NCBI GenBank assembly: GCA_965602945.1
Contig: CBFDBC010000053.1
Span: 1-18,189, forward strand
From: JAUXEH01 sp965602945
Lineage (GTDB): Bacteria > Acidobacteriota > Aminicenantia > Aminicenantales > Aminicenantaceae
Length of the DNA stretch: 18,189 nucleotides
Reading direction: 5' to 3'
Made by a program: the position numbers and the translations under genes. Under the pieces are notes generated by a model, which was not told the DNA's origin, ran no database searches, and worked only from the letters and a program-made list of their open reading frames with translations. This document shows, in pieces, positions 6,297 to 13,695 of the stretch (position 1 is the stretch's first letter; each line of letters begins with the position of its first letter).

Positions 6297-6344
6297 AGTG
6301 TGGTAATCTAAAAGATACCAACATCTATTTTTAGGAGAGAGAGT

Positions 6345-6707
6345 ATGAAGAAAACTTTGACCGTATTGTTTGTCGCCCTGGCATTGGTGTCCCTCACGGC
6401 CTTTGCCCTGGTGGATGTCAGCGGCACCTGGGAGATGACCCGGGAAGGCCGCGACGGGCCGATGACCTCGGACTTCACAATCGAGCAGGACGGCAGCAAG
6501 ATCAAGGTCACCATGCCCGGACGGCAGGGCGGCGAGATGGTGGGAGAAGGGACCATCGAGGGCAACACCCTCCAGTGGACCATAACGCGGGAAAGACAGG
6601 GCAATGAGTTCGTGATGGAGTACAAGGGTACTGTGGACGGCGACTCCATGAGCGGGACCATGTCTGTGATGGACCGCGAGATGGAATGGACCGCGAAAAA
6701 AAAGTAA
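6345..6707 (+). CDS. Small secreted all-beta protein of unknown function
   Basis: This 120-residue protein has a signal peptide (about 1-21, MKKTLTVLFVALALVSLTAF). A short beta-meander follows, in which strands repeat the pattern G-T-hydrophobic/polar: VSGTWEMTRE, SDFTIEQDGSKIKVTM, EMVGEGTIEGNTLQWTI, EYKGTVDGDSMSGTMSV, MEWTAKKK. This resembles small lipocalin-like or half-barrel exported proteins that I recall from Acidobacteria-like genomes, without assigned function. The start has AGGAGA 8 nt upstream. It stands alone, with a strong terminator 54 bp after its stop and an ECF-promoter-like sequence before it, so it is probably a separately controlled member of the neighbouring sigma factor's regulon. 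Methionines are frequent (about 11 of 120). Confidence 0.85.
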   Translation: MKKTLTVLFVALALVSLTAFALVDVSGTWEMTREGRDGPMTSDFTIEQDGSKIKVTMPGRQGGEMVGEGTIEGNTLQWTITRERQGNEFVMEYKGTVDGDSMSGTMSVMDREMEWTAKKK

Positions 6708-6760
6708 AAACAAGCGAAACAGGTCCCGGTAGAATAGACTGATCTTCCTTTTGTCTTCAG

Positions 6761-6793
6761 AGGAAGGGGGGATTTCCCTCCTTCCTTTTTTTT
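6761..6793 (+). terminator. Intrinsic terminator after the small secreted gene
   Basis: An 11-bp stem (6761-6771 with 6776-6786: AGGAAGGGGGG / CCCTCCTTCCT, one G-U pair) with loop ATTT is followed by a run of eight T's ending at 6793. It separates the small secreted gene from the sigma factor operon. Confidence 0.93.
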
Positions 6794-6937
6794 ATAACTA
6801 ATGAAAATATATGACCTAATTCCATGGTGAGGATCAGGCAACCCGACAGAACGGCCCTTAAAGCGCTTAACAGCGAACTGGTTATCCGATAAAATAGAGT
6901 CTGGATCCAGGATCCGGTCGGTCAAGGGGGCCGGCCG

Positions 6938-6965
6938 GGAAGAAATTTGGCTCGCCTCCGTCTAA
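6938..6965 (+). promoter_or_regulatory. Candidate ECF-type autoregulatory promoter
   Basis: GGAAG (6938-6942), a 16-bp spacer and CGTCTAA (6959-6965) fit the usual ECF promoter form, with G in place of C at the fifth base of the -35 box. The site ends 34 bp before the sigma factor start. ECF factors commonly control their own operon. The shared words with 6268-6296 support the call. Confidence 0.5.
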
Positions 6966-6999
6966 TGAGTGTACGGAGACGAAAACAACGTGATACTTA

Positions 7000-7575
7000 A
7001 TGGACGACAGAGAGCTGGTCGAGAAGGCGCAGGCCGGAAGCCAGGACGCTTTCGGCGCTCTCGTCGAGAAATACAGGATAAAGATGTTTAATCTCGCATA
7101 CAGCCTGACACGCGACCAGGCAGCCGCGGACGACCTGGCCCAGGACGTGTTTATCAAGGCCTACCTTGCGCTGCCGAACTTCAAGTTCCAGTCCGCCTTC
7201 AGCACCTGGCTTTACCGCATCGCGGTCAACGCGTCCAAGGACTTCCTGCGCAAGGAGACCAGGGTGAGGAAGATCCCGCTGGAGGACAGCCCTCCGGGGA
7301 CGCTGATGCAGGAAGACACGACGGCCCAGATCGATGAGGCCAGAGAAAAAGAGAAGCAGAAGAAAATGCTGCACTTTGCCATCGAGTCCCTGCCGGAGAA
7401 GTATCAGGTGATCCTGACCCTGCGGGACATCCAGGGATTTCCGTATGGCGAGATAAGCCAGATGCTCGACATATCACCCGGGACGGTGGACTCAAGGCTC
7501 CACCGGGCCCGGAAACTGCTGAGAAAAAAGGTTCATCAGCTCTCGGCCCGCTTGGGAGGGGACTATGCGGTGTAA
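7000..7575 (+). CDS. RpoE-type ECF RNA polymerase sigma factor
   Basis: This 191-residue protein has the two ECF domains. Sigma region 2 (about 10-77) includes DDLAQDVFIKAYLAL and the -10-recognition stretch FSTWLYRIAVNASKDFLRK. Sigma region 4 (about 125-180) includes SLPEKYQVILTLRDIQGFPY and the helix-turn-helix EISQMLDISPGTVDSRLHRARK. The length is normal for the family. The ATG at 7000 is the only reasonable start, since an in-frame TGA lies 9 bp upstream. Its Shine-Dalgarno site is weak; the nearest GGAG is over 20 nt away, so translation may be inefficient. It overlaps the anti-sigma gene by 11 bp and probably directs transcription of the whole efflux operon and possibly the small secreted gene. 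Confidence 0.96.
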   Translation: MDDRELVEKAQAGSQDAFGALVEKYRIKMFNLAYSLTRDQAAADDLAQDVFIKAYLALPNFKFQSAFSTWLYRIAVNASKDFLRKETRVRKIPLEDSPPGTLMQEDTTAQIDEAREKEKQKKMLHFAIESLPEKYQVILTLRDIQGFPYGEISQMLDISPGTVDSRLHRARKLLRKKVHQLSARLGGDYAV

Positions 7576-8044
7576 AACTGCGGAAAAACGGATACTGAAC
7601 TCCCTGGACCATCCTCTACCGGATGAACAGGAGCAGGCGCTGGCAGAACATCGGAGTGAATGCGCCGCCTGCCGTGCCCTGGAACAGGAGTACCTCAGCC
7701 TGCGCCAGGCCCTGCAGGCCGAGGATTTCCCCGCACCCAAGCCCTATTTCTGGGAGCGACTCCAGCCCCGGCTCGAGCCAAAGCCCCGGCTCAATCTCCA
7801 GGCCGTGTGGAAGCAGTGGGGCCTGCGGGCCATCCCCTGCTCGCTGGCCGTCATCGTCTTTTTCGCGCTGGCAGCGACCTTACTGATCTCTCCCCAGCCA
7901 GAAGAACTGAGCCAGGCCGGCATGCTGCTGCGTGACCAGAATCCCTTCCAGGACACGCTCCTGCTGGCAGAGGATACGCCGGGAAATCCCAACATGGTGC
8001 TGCTGTTCTCCTCCCTGGATGAGAACGGCACCCAGAGGAAATAA
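7565..8044 (+). CDS. Zinc-finger (ZAS) transmembrane anti-sigma factor
   Basis: This 159-residue protein has an N-terminal anti-sigma domain with the ZAS signature H-x3-C-x2-C (H29, C33, C36 in EHRSECAACRAL). A proline-rich linker, one transmembrane helix (about 89-109, IPCSLAVIVFFALAATLLIS) and a short 50-residue outer domain follow. C3 may be the fourth metal ligand. By family, the cytoplasmic domain holds the sigma factor inactive at the membrane until stress causes release. The start overlaps the end of the sigma gene and has GGAGGGG 3-9 nt upstream, the usual coupled pairing. The outer domain is small, so sensing may rely on a partner such as the next gene product. Confidence 0.92.
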   Translation: MRCKTAEKRILNSLDHPLPDEQEQALAEHRSECAACRALEQEYLSLRQALQAEDFPAPKPYFWERLQPRLEPKPRLNLQAVWKQWGLRAIPCSLAVIVFFALAATLLISPQPEELSQAGMLLRDQNPFQDTLLLAEDTPGNPNMVLLFSSLDENGTQRK

Positions 8045-8049
8045 TCCCC

Positions 8050-8493
8050 ATGAAAAATCACTATAAATTCTGGATCGTGCTCTCTTTCCTGGTGGTCTTT
8101 GCCGCCGGGCTCGTGAGCGGAGTGATCCTGGAAAAGAACATACTGAACCCGAAGCCCGACCGGCCCTCCCGTGACAGCCGCCGCGGGGTGAGGGTTCACT
8201 TCCCCACCGTCAACGAACTGGAGGAAGCGCTCGGCCTGAGTGCGGAGCAGCAGGACCAGATACGGGCGGTGTTCCAGCAGGGAGAGGAGCGCATCAAGAA
8301 GGTACGCGAAGACATCGGCGACCAGTACCGGTCCCTGCAGATTCGATTCCTGGAAGAGATAAAGGCCGTGCTCGATCCTGAACAGGTCAAGCAGTTTGAA
8401 ACCATACTGGAAGAATATAGAACACAGCGGCACGCAGAGGCGGAGAGGCGGCAGCAGCGCTCTCCCCAAGCCAAAGAGGAAAAAAGAGGATAA
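8050..8493 (+). CDS. Membrane-anchored Spy/CpxP-like (LTxxQ-type) periplasmic protein
   Basis: This 147-residue protein has an N-terminal transmembrane anchor or uncleaved signal (about 7-27) and then a wholly helical, charged periplasmic domain. Two copies of the LTxxQ-like motif are visible, LGLSAEQQDQI (about 61-71) and VLDPEQVKQF. They are separated by a long helix, the arrangement seen in Spy, CpxP and the metal-sensor CnrX/heavy-metal resistance group. No obvious metal-ligand cluster is present: there are no cysteines and few histidines. It lies 5 bp after the anti-sigma gene and 12 bp before the adaptor gene. It may be a periplasmic sensor acting on the anti-sigma factor, or a chaperone; the sequence does not decide. 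Confidence 0.85.
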   Translation: MKNHYKFWIVLSFLVVFAAGLVSGVILEKNILNPKPDRPSRDSRRGVRVHFPTVNELEEALGLSAEQQDQIRAVFQQGEERIKKVREDIGDQYRSLQIRFLEEIKAVLDPEQVKQFETILEEYRTQRHAEAERRQQRSPQAKEEKRG

Positions 8494-8505
8494 AGGAGAA
8501 TCCCC

Positions 8506-9837
8506 ATGAAAAAAAAGATCATCATCAGCGTACTGATCGTGGCAGCCGCCGCGGTGACGCTATATTTCACTGTACTCAGGACCGGCGACGCGGCCGAAAT
8601 CGGCTTCAATAAAGAAGCCCTGAAAACCGGCTCGATCGAGGCCCTGGTCGACACCACCGGGACCCTCAACGCCGTGACCATGGTGGATGTGGGTGCCCAG
8701 GTATCGGGGAAGATCAACAACATATATGTGGATTTCAATTCGGAAGTCAAGGCTGGTCAGATCATTGCCCGCATCGACCCGGAGCAGTTCCAGACCCGGA
8801 TCAAACAGAGCGAGGCCAACTACCGCAGCGCCAAGTCCCGGATGGACAACTCCAAGATCAACCTGGAAAACACCAAGAAGAAGCATGAGCGGGCCAAGAA
8901 CCTGTTCGAGAAGGACCTGATCTCCATCGAGGAGATGGACACGGCCGAGACCAACTACTACGGCGCCGTATCCGACCTCCAGATGGCCGAGGCCACCCTG
9001 GAGCAGCAGCAGTCCGCGCTGGATTCGAGCAAGGTCGACCTGAGCTACACCGTCATCAAATCTCCCATCGACGGTGTGGTCATCAACCGCAACATCAACG
9101 AGGGCCAGACCGTGGCCTCCAGCCTGCAGGCGCCGGTGCTCTTCCAGATAGCCAAGGACCTGACCGAGATGCAGGTGGAGTGCGTGGTGGACGAGGCCGA
9201 CATCGGCCGGGTCTCGGAAGGCCAGTCCGTCCGCTTCACCGTGGACGCCTATCCCAACGAGAACTTCCGCGGCACGGTCAAGCAGGTCCGGTATGCTCCG
9301 GAAGTGGTCTCGAACGTCGTGACCTACACCACCATCGTGGAGGTGGCCAACCCGGAGATGAAGCTGCGCCCCGGGATGACCGCCACCGTGGCCATCGTGG
9401 TGGGTGAGGCCCGCAACAAGCTGCTGGTACCCAACACGGCCATGCGTTTCACGCCCGACCTCTCCCAGGAGGAGATGGTGGCCATGTTCCAGGAGATGCG
9501 GGGGGGAAGCGAGGGCGGCCAAATGGGTCAGAAGGCACGGCCAGATGGACAGCAGGGCGGTGAACGTCAGCGGCCCCAGGGACAGATGGGGATGCCGGGC
9601 GGCATGGGCCAGCACGCAGGCGGCGGCCGGCAGGACATGAGCAGAGTTTGGTTCGAAGACGAGACCGGCACCCTGCGCATGGTCTTCTTCCGGACGGGCG
9701 TGACCGACAACGTCTACACCGAGGTATTGAGCGGCGAGCTCGCGGAGGGCCTGGAGGTCATCATCGGCCAGACCGATTCCGGTTCCGATTCACGCCGGGG
9801 CAACGACGCCATGCGCATGATGCGCTTCATGCGTTAA
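8506..9837 (+). CDS. MacA-like periplasmic adaptor (membrane fusion) protein
   Basis: This 443-residue protein is anchored by one N-terminal helix (about 5-24). A lipoyl half (VDVGAQVSGKINNIYVDFNS) precedes an alpha-helical hairpin of about 85 residues (about 100-185), then the second lipoyl half (YTVIKSPIDGVVINRNINEGQ). Beta-barrel and membrane-proximal domains follow. A Gly/Gln/Met/Arg-rich low-complexity linker (about 331-378) interrupts the membrane-proximal domain, and the C-terminus ends DAMRMMRFMR. Adaptors of this type link an inner-membrane transporter to a TolC channel. The start has AAAGGAG 7 nt upstream. With the following ATPase and permease it forms a MacAB-type transporter. The substrate is unknown. 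Confidence 0.94.
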   Translation: MKKKIIISVLIVAAAAVTLYFTVLRTGDAAEIGFNKEALKTGSIEALVDTTGTLNAVTMVDVGAQVSGKINNIYVDFNSEVKAGQIIARIDPEQFQTRIKQSEANYRSAKSRMDNSKINLENTKKKHERAKNLFEKDLISIEEMDTAETNYYGAVSDLQMAEATLEQQQSALDSSKVDLSYTVIKSPIDGVVINRNINEGQTVASSLQAPVLFQIAKDLTEMQVECVVDEADIGRVSEGQSVRFTVDAYPNENFRGTVKQVRYAPEVVSNVVTYTTIVEVANPEMKLRPGMTATVAIVVGEARNKLLVPNTAMRFTPDLSQEEMVAMFQEMRGGSEGGQMGQKARPDGQQGGERQRPQGQMGMPGGMGQHAGGGRQDMSRVWFEDETGTLRMVFFRTGVTDNVYTEVLSGELAEGLEVIIGQTDSGSDSRRGNDAMRMMRFMR

Positions 9838-9878
9838 AAGCCCTCTGTAAAACAGAAATCACGTTCAAGGATCTATAC

Positions 9879-10571
9879 ATGGACAACAACAGCCTTATCG
9901 AATTGGACAATGTCGCCAAGGTCTACGAGGTGGGAGAGACGGAGGTCAACGCCCTCAAGAACGTCACATACACCATCCGCCAGGGCGACCTACTGGCCAT
10001 CATGGGGCCTTCCGGTTCCGGCAAGTCCACGCTCATGAACATCATCGGATGCCTGGACAAGCCCTCGTCGGGCCGGTACCTGCTCGACGGGAAGGAGGTC
10101 TCCACCTACGACCGGAACCAGCTGGCCGAGATCCGCAACAAGAAGATCGGTTTCGTGTTCCAGAACTTCAACCTGCTGGCCCGGACCTCGGCCCTGGAGA
10201 ACACCGAACTGCCCCTGCTCTACACCAATGTCAATGCCAAGAAAGCGCGGGAGATGGCCCTCAGATCCCTGGAGATCGTGGGCCTCAAGGGCCGGGAGCA
10301 CCACAAGACCAACCAGATCTCAGGCGGCGAAAAACAGCGCGTGGCCATCGCCCGCGCCCTGGTCAACAGCCCCTCGGTTATCCTGGCCGACGAGCCCACC
10401 GGCAACCTGGATACCAGGACAGGGAACGAGATCATGAAGATCTTCACCGACCTGAACGAAAAAGAAGGGATCACCATCATCCTGGTGACCCACGATCCTG
10501 AAGTGTCGTCGGTGGCCAAGAAGGTCATATACCTCCGCGACGGCCTCATCGAAAAGATAGAAGGGGAATAA
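9879..10571 (+). CDS. MacB/LolD-type ABC transporter ATPase
   Basis: This 230-residue ATPase has every expected motif: Walker A GPSGSGKST (43-51), Q-loop Q95, signature ISGGE (147-151), Walker B VILADEP with catalytic E172, D-loop NLDT and switch H205. Length and sequence place it in the LolD/MacB/FtsE branch, where ATPase and permease may be separate chains, as here. The ATG at 9879 is chosen because family similarity begins there and AAGG lies 8 nt upstream. The frame stays open much further left, but over the adaptor gene. It lies 41 bp after the adaptor and 4 bp before the permease. It powers conformational change of the permease rather than direct pumping, by analogy with MacB. Confidence 0.97.
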   Translation: MDNNSLIELDNVAKVYEVGETEVNALKNVTYTIRQGDLLAIMGPSGSGKSTLMNIIGCLDKPSSGRYLLDGKEVSTYDRNQLAEIRNKKIGFVFQNFNLLARTSALENTELPLLYTNVNAKKAREMALRSLEIVGLKGREHHKTNQISGGEKQRVAIARALVNSPSVILADEPTGNLDTRTGNEIMKIFTDLNEKEGITIILVTHDPEVSSVAKKVIYLRDGLIEKIEGE

Positions 10572-10575
10572 GATC

Positions 10576-11787
10576 ATGAATATCATGAAAACGAACCGCG
10601 TGGCGCTGATGGCCCTGGCACGCAACAAGATGCGCTCCTTCCTGACCGCCCTGGGCATCATCATCGGCGTCGGCGCCGTGATCGCCATGGTCAGCATCGG
10701 GCAGGGGGCCAAGGCCGACGTGGAGCAGCGCTTCACGGAGATGGGCACCAACCTCCTGACCATACGTCCGGGCAGCATGTCCTACAGAGGCAGGCACGGA
10801 GGAGGGGGCAGCAGAGAAACCCTGACCGAAGCCGATGCCGAGGCGATCGTAGAAAGCTGCGACGCCGTGGAGTATCTGTCTCCCAACGTCAACACCCGGA
10901 AACAGGTGATCTACCAGAGTAAGAACTGGAACACCTCCATCTATGGGGTCGGAGCGGATTACCCGCAGGTCCGCAACTGGGAGATCTCTGACGGACAGTT
11001 CCTCAACGCCCAGCAGGTCCGGGGAGGTCAGAAGATCTGCGTCCTGGGCTCTGAAGTAGCCCAGAACCTGTTCGAGGGGGCGCCGGCCATCGGCCAGGTC
11101 ATCCGCATCGACAAGATCCCCTTCCGTATCATCGGGGTTATGAAGGAGAAGGGCGAATCCGGCTGGGGCAGCCAGGACGACGTGATCTTCATCCCTTACA
11201 CCACGGGCCAGATGCGCCTGCTGGGCATCCAACATATTCAGTCCATCGATCTCTCTTCATTCAAAGACAGGACTTCAGAGGCTCAGACCCAGGTCGAGGA
11301 ACTGCTGCGCCTCCGCCACAAGATCGCGCCCGGATCCGAGGACGACTTCTACGTCCGCGACATGTCGGACATCGCCGAAAGCGCGGCCGAGTCCACCCAG
11401 ATCTTGACTCTCCTGCTGGGAGGCATCGCCTCCATCTCGCTGCTCGTGGGCGGGATCGGGATCATGAACATTATGCTGGTCTCGGTGACCGAGCGGATCC
11501 GCGAGATCGGCATCCGCATGTCGGTAGGCGCCAAGGAAAAGGACATCCTGCTCCAGTTCCTGACCGAGGCCATCGTGCTGAGCCTCCTGGGGGGCATCCT
11601 GGGGATCGCCCTTGGAATCGGGAGCTCTAAGCTCATCGACCACCTGTCCCAGATGTCGACCGTGGTGTCGGTAGGGGCCATCGTGCTGGCGTTCCTGTTC
11701 TCCGGTTCGGTCGGCATCTTCTTCGGCTTCTATCCGGCCCGCAAGGCCTCCAAGCTGGATCCCATCGATGCCCTCAGGTATGAATAA
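10576..11787 (+). CDS. MacB-like ABC transporter permease (MacB_PCD and FtsX domains)
   Basis: This 403-residue permease has the typical four-helix layout: TM1 (about 20-42, FLTALGIIIGVGAVIAMVSI), a large periplasmic MacB core domain (about 45-272), then TM2 (about 275-300), TM3 (about 332-354) and TM4 (about 365-388). The conserved cytoplasmic stretch ERIREIGIRMSVGAKEKDI couples it to the ATPase. The C-terminus ends ARKASKLDPIDALRYE, a classic family ending, so it is full length. A Gly-rich insert (RGRHGGGGS) lies early in the periplasmic domain. AGGGGA precedes the ATG by 8 nt. With the adaptor and a TolC channel it would form a tripartite machine moving substrates from the periplasm to the outside. 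Confidence 0.96.
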   Translation: MNIMKTNRVALMALARNKMRSFLTALGIIIGVGAVIAMVSIGQGAKADVEQRFTEMGTNLLTIRPGSMSYRGRHGGGGSRETLTEADAEAIVESCDAVEYLSPNVNTRKQVIYQSKNWNTSIYGVGADYPQVRNWEISDGQFLNAQQVRGGQKICVLGSEVAQNLFEGAPAIGQVIRIDKIPFRIIGVMKEKGESGWGSQDDVIFIPYTTGQMRLLGIQHIQSIDLSSFKDRTSEAQTQVEELLRLRHKIAPGSEDDFYVRDMSDIAESAAESTQILTLLLGGIASISLLVGGIGIMNIMLVSVTERIREIGIRMSVGAKEKDILLQFLTEAIVLSLLGGILGIALGIGSSKLIDHLSQMSTVVSVGAIVLAFLFSGSVGIFFGFYPARKASKLDPIDALRYE

Positions 11788-12028
11788 TACACGGATTCAA
11801 AGGTATATAGTATTGACGACGACGGAGTTTAATGACATCTTTTCACCATTTCAACATGTACTGCAGACACTTTCTCTGTATAATGTAGGATTCCATACAG
11901 GATATTTGAAACCATACACGGGAAACTAACGTATCAAAACAATGAATAACCATACACAGACACGCCCTCAAGCCGGAGATGAAACGTTCTTCTCTGTCCT
12001 GCCGGCCCTGTGTTCTCAGGAGGTAACA

Positions 12029-13600
12029 ATGGCAAAACGACTCTTCGTATGGCTCGCAATCTTTCTCATCACCCCGGCCCTCGTGGTCGCGCAAGACACG
12101 GAAGGCCCGCCCATGAAGCTCTCCCTGCAGGAGGCCCTGGCCAAGGCCATGCACAACAACCTGGGCGTGGCCGTCCAGATGCTGACGCCGGAGCTCAGGG
12201 AAGCTGCAGTGATGCAGGCAAACGAAAAATTCCTGCCTGCATTGACCCTTGACTTCGGCAGGTCGAGCACACAGAATGCCTCGGCCAACTTCCTCGACGC
12301 GGCCGATGTCGCGACCCAGGACTTCAATGTCTACACGGGTACCCTCAGGCAGGAGATCCCCGGCGGCGGCAACCTTTCGCTGCGCCTCAACTCCTCCAAG
12401 TACAACACCAACCGTACCGGAACGACGGTCAACCCACGTTACAACTCCGAGCTGCGCTTCACCTTCGCCCAGCCGCTGCTGAGGAACTTCGGGTTGAGGA
12501 ACTCCAAGCGGGAGATCATCGTGGCCAAGACGCGTTTGGACCAGTCGGAAAAGGACCTGGAGCGCGCGCTGCAGCAGACCGTGTACAACGTGGAGCAGGC
12601 CTACTGGAACCTGGTGTACGCCGTGGAGAACTTCAAATCCACCGAGCAGTCGCTGGAATATGCCCGGGACCTCCTGGACCGCAACCAGCGCAGCGTGGAG
12701 GTGGGCACCATGGCCCCCATCGAGATCATTGCCGCCGAGGCCGAGGTGGCCTCACGCGAGGCCGACATGCTGGTGGCGGAGGCCCAGATCCGCAACGAGG
12801 AGGATCGGCTCAAGCAGATCCTGAACTTGAGGGCGGAAGATCCGCAGTATGACCTCATCCGGATCGAGCCCACCGATGTCCCCGAGGAGGAGTCCTTCGA
12901 GATCGGCCTGGACGAGGCCCTCAACACAGCTCTCCAGAACCGGCCGGACCTGGAATCCGCACGGCTGGGCATTCAGAACACCGAGTTCGACGTGGGATAC
13001 CAGAAGAACCAGCTGCTGCCGGATCTAAGCTTCGATGCCTCCTATTGGAGCCCCGGCCTGTCCGGCACGCAGCTCATCCTGGATCCCAACGATCCCTTCG
13101 GTCCCCCACTGGCACAGATCCCAGGCGGGATCAGTGACTCTTTCAAGGACGTCTTCGGATTGACCTATAAGAACTGGTCCATGGGCTTCACCCTGGACAT
13201 CCCCTTCAACGCCATCTTCTCCCGCGCCTCCCTGGCCCAGGCCCAGATCAACCTGGACACGGCCCTGCTCCAGCTCAAGGAGCAGGAGCTGCAGATCTAC
13301 ACCGACATCAAGATCGCGGTGCGCAACGTGGAAACCGCCTTCAAGACCATCCAGGCGCTCAAGATCGCCCGACAGCTGTCCGAGAGACAGCTGGAGGCGG
13401 TGACCGAGAAGCTCAAGGTGGGGCTGTCCACCAACTTCGAGGTCCTGCTGTATCAGCGGGACCTGTCATCGGCACGTGCACGCGAGCTCAACGCGGTCAT
13501 CCAATACAACATGGCCCTGGCCGCACTGGAGCGGGACATGGGCATCACCCTGGACGAGCAGAACGTCACGATCGCCCATACCAACACGGGAGGGAGATAG
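12029..13600 (+). CDS. TolC-family outer-membrane efflux channel
   Basis: This 523-residue protein has a signal peptide (MAKRLFVWLAIFLITPALVVAQ) followed by two outer-membrane efflux repeats. Each opens with the characteristic helix start (LSLQEALAKAMHNNLGVAVQ and IGLDEALNTALQNRPDLESA), then long coiled-coil helices and short strands. The frame is open to 11942, but the ATG at 12029 is chosen because a perfect AGGAGG (12018-12023) lies 5 nt upstream and the signal peptide begins there. A 241-bp gap separates it from the permease, so it may be transcribed partly from its own promoter. TATAAT at about 11879-11884 is a weak candidate -10 without a good -35. It is the likely exit duct for the MacAB-like transporter. 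Confidence 0.94.
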   Translation: MAKRLFVWLAIFLITPALVVAQDTEGPPMKLSLQEALAKAMHNNLGVAVQMLTPELREAAVMQANEKFLPALTLDFGRSSTQNASANFLDAADVATQDFNVYTGTLRQEIPGGGNLSLRLNSSKYNTNRTGTTVNPRYNSELRFTFAQPLLRNFGLRNSKREIIVAKTRLDQSEKDLERALQQTVYNVEQAYWNLVYAVENFKSTEQSLEYARDLLDRNQRSVEVGTMAPIEIIAAEAEVASREADMLVAEAQIRNEEDRLKQILNLRAEDPQYDLIRIEPTDVPEEESFEIGLDEALNTALQNRPDLESARLGIQNTEFDVGYQKNQLLPDLSFDASYWSPGLSGTQLILDPNDPFGPPLAQIPGGISDSFKDVFGLTYKNWSMGFTLDIPFNAIFSRASLAQAQINLDTALLQLKEQELQIYTDIKIAVRNVETAFKTIQALKIARQLSERQLEAVTEKLKVGLSTNFEVLLYQRDLSSARARELNAVIQYNMALAALERDMGITLDEQNVTIAHTNTGGR

Positions 13601-13622
13601 GCTTTATCTTCAGGGGAGGATC

Positions 13623-13631
13623 TGCTATAAT
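13623..13631 (+). promoter_or_regulatory. Extended -10 promoter before the DUF5916 gene
   Basis: TGCTATAAT is a perfect extended -10 element (TG-n-TATAAT). The -35 position (13603-13608, TTTATC) is poor, as is tolerated with an extended -10. The start would fall near 13638, giving a leader of about 58 nt before the GTG at 13696. It lies in the 95-bp gap after the TolC-family gene. Confidence 0.5.
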
Positions 13632-13695
13632 CGGGGCTTCTTAAGACCGACATCCAGGCTCACAAAATCACAGGTGCGAATCGAAAGACACGGAC

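Larger units (their letters stand above)
6022..6344. other. Divergent intergenic region with several control elements
   Basis: This 323-bp region separates the leftward EF-hand-like gene from the rightward small secreted gene. From left to right it holds a Shine-Dalgarno site for the leftward gene, a -24/-12 promoter, an inverted repeat around a sigma-70-like promoter, a palindromic intergenic repeat, an ECF-type promoter-like sequence, and the AGGAGA site for the rightward gene. It is AT-rich up to about 6175. No open reading frame here looks like a gene. Confidence 0.8.

Noticed and set aside
11788..12028. Promoter or small gene in the gap before the TolC-family gene
   Set aside because: A TATAAT near 11880 lacks a convincing -35, and the open frame from 11942 is just an upstream extension without a Shine-Dalgarno site.
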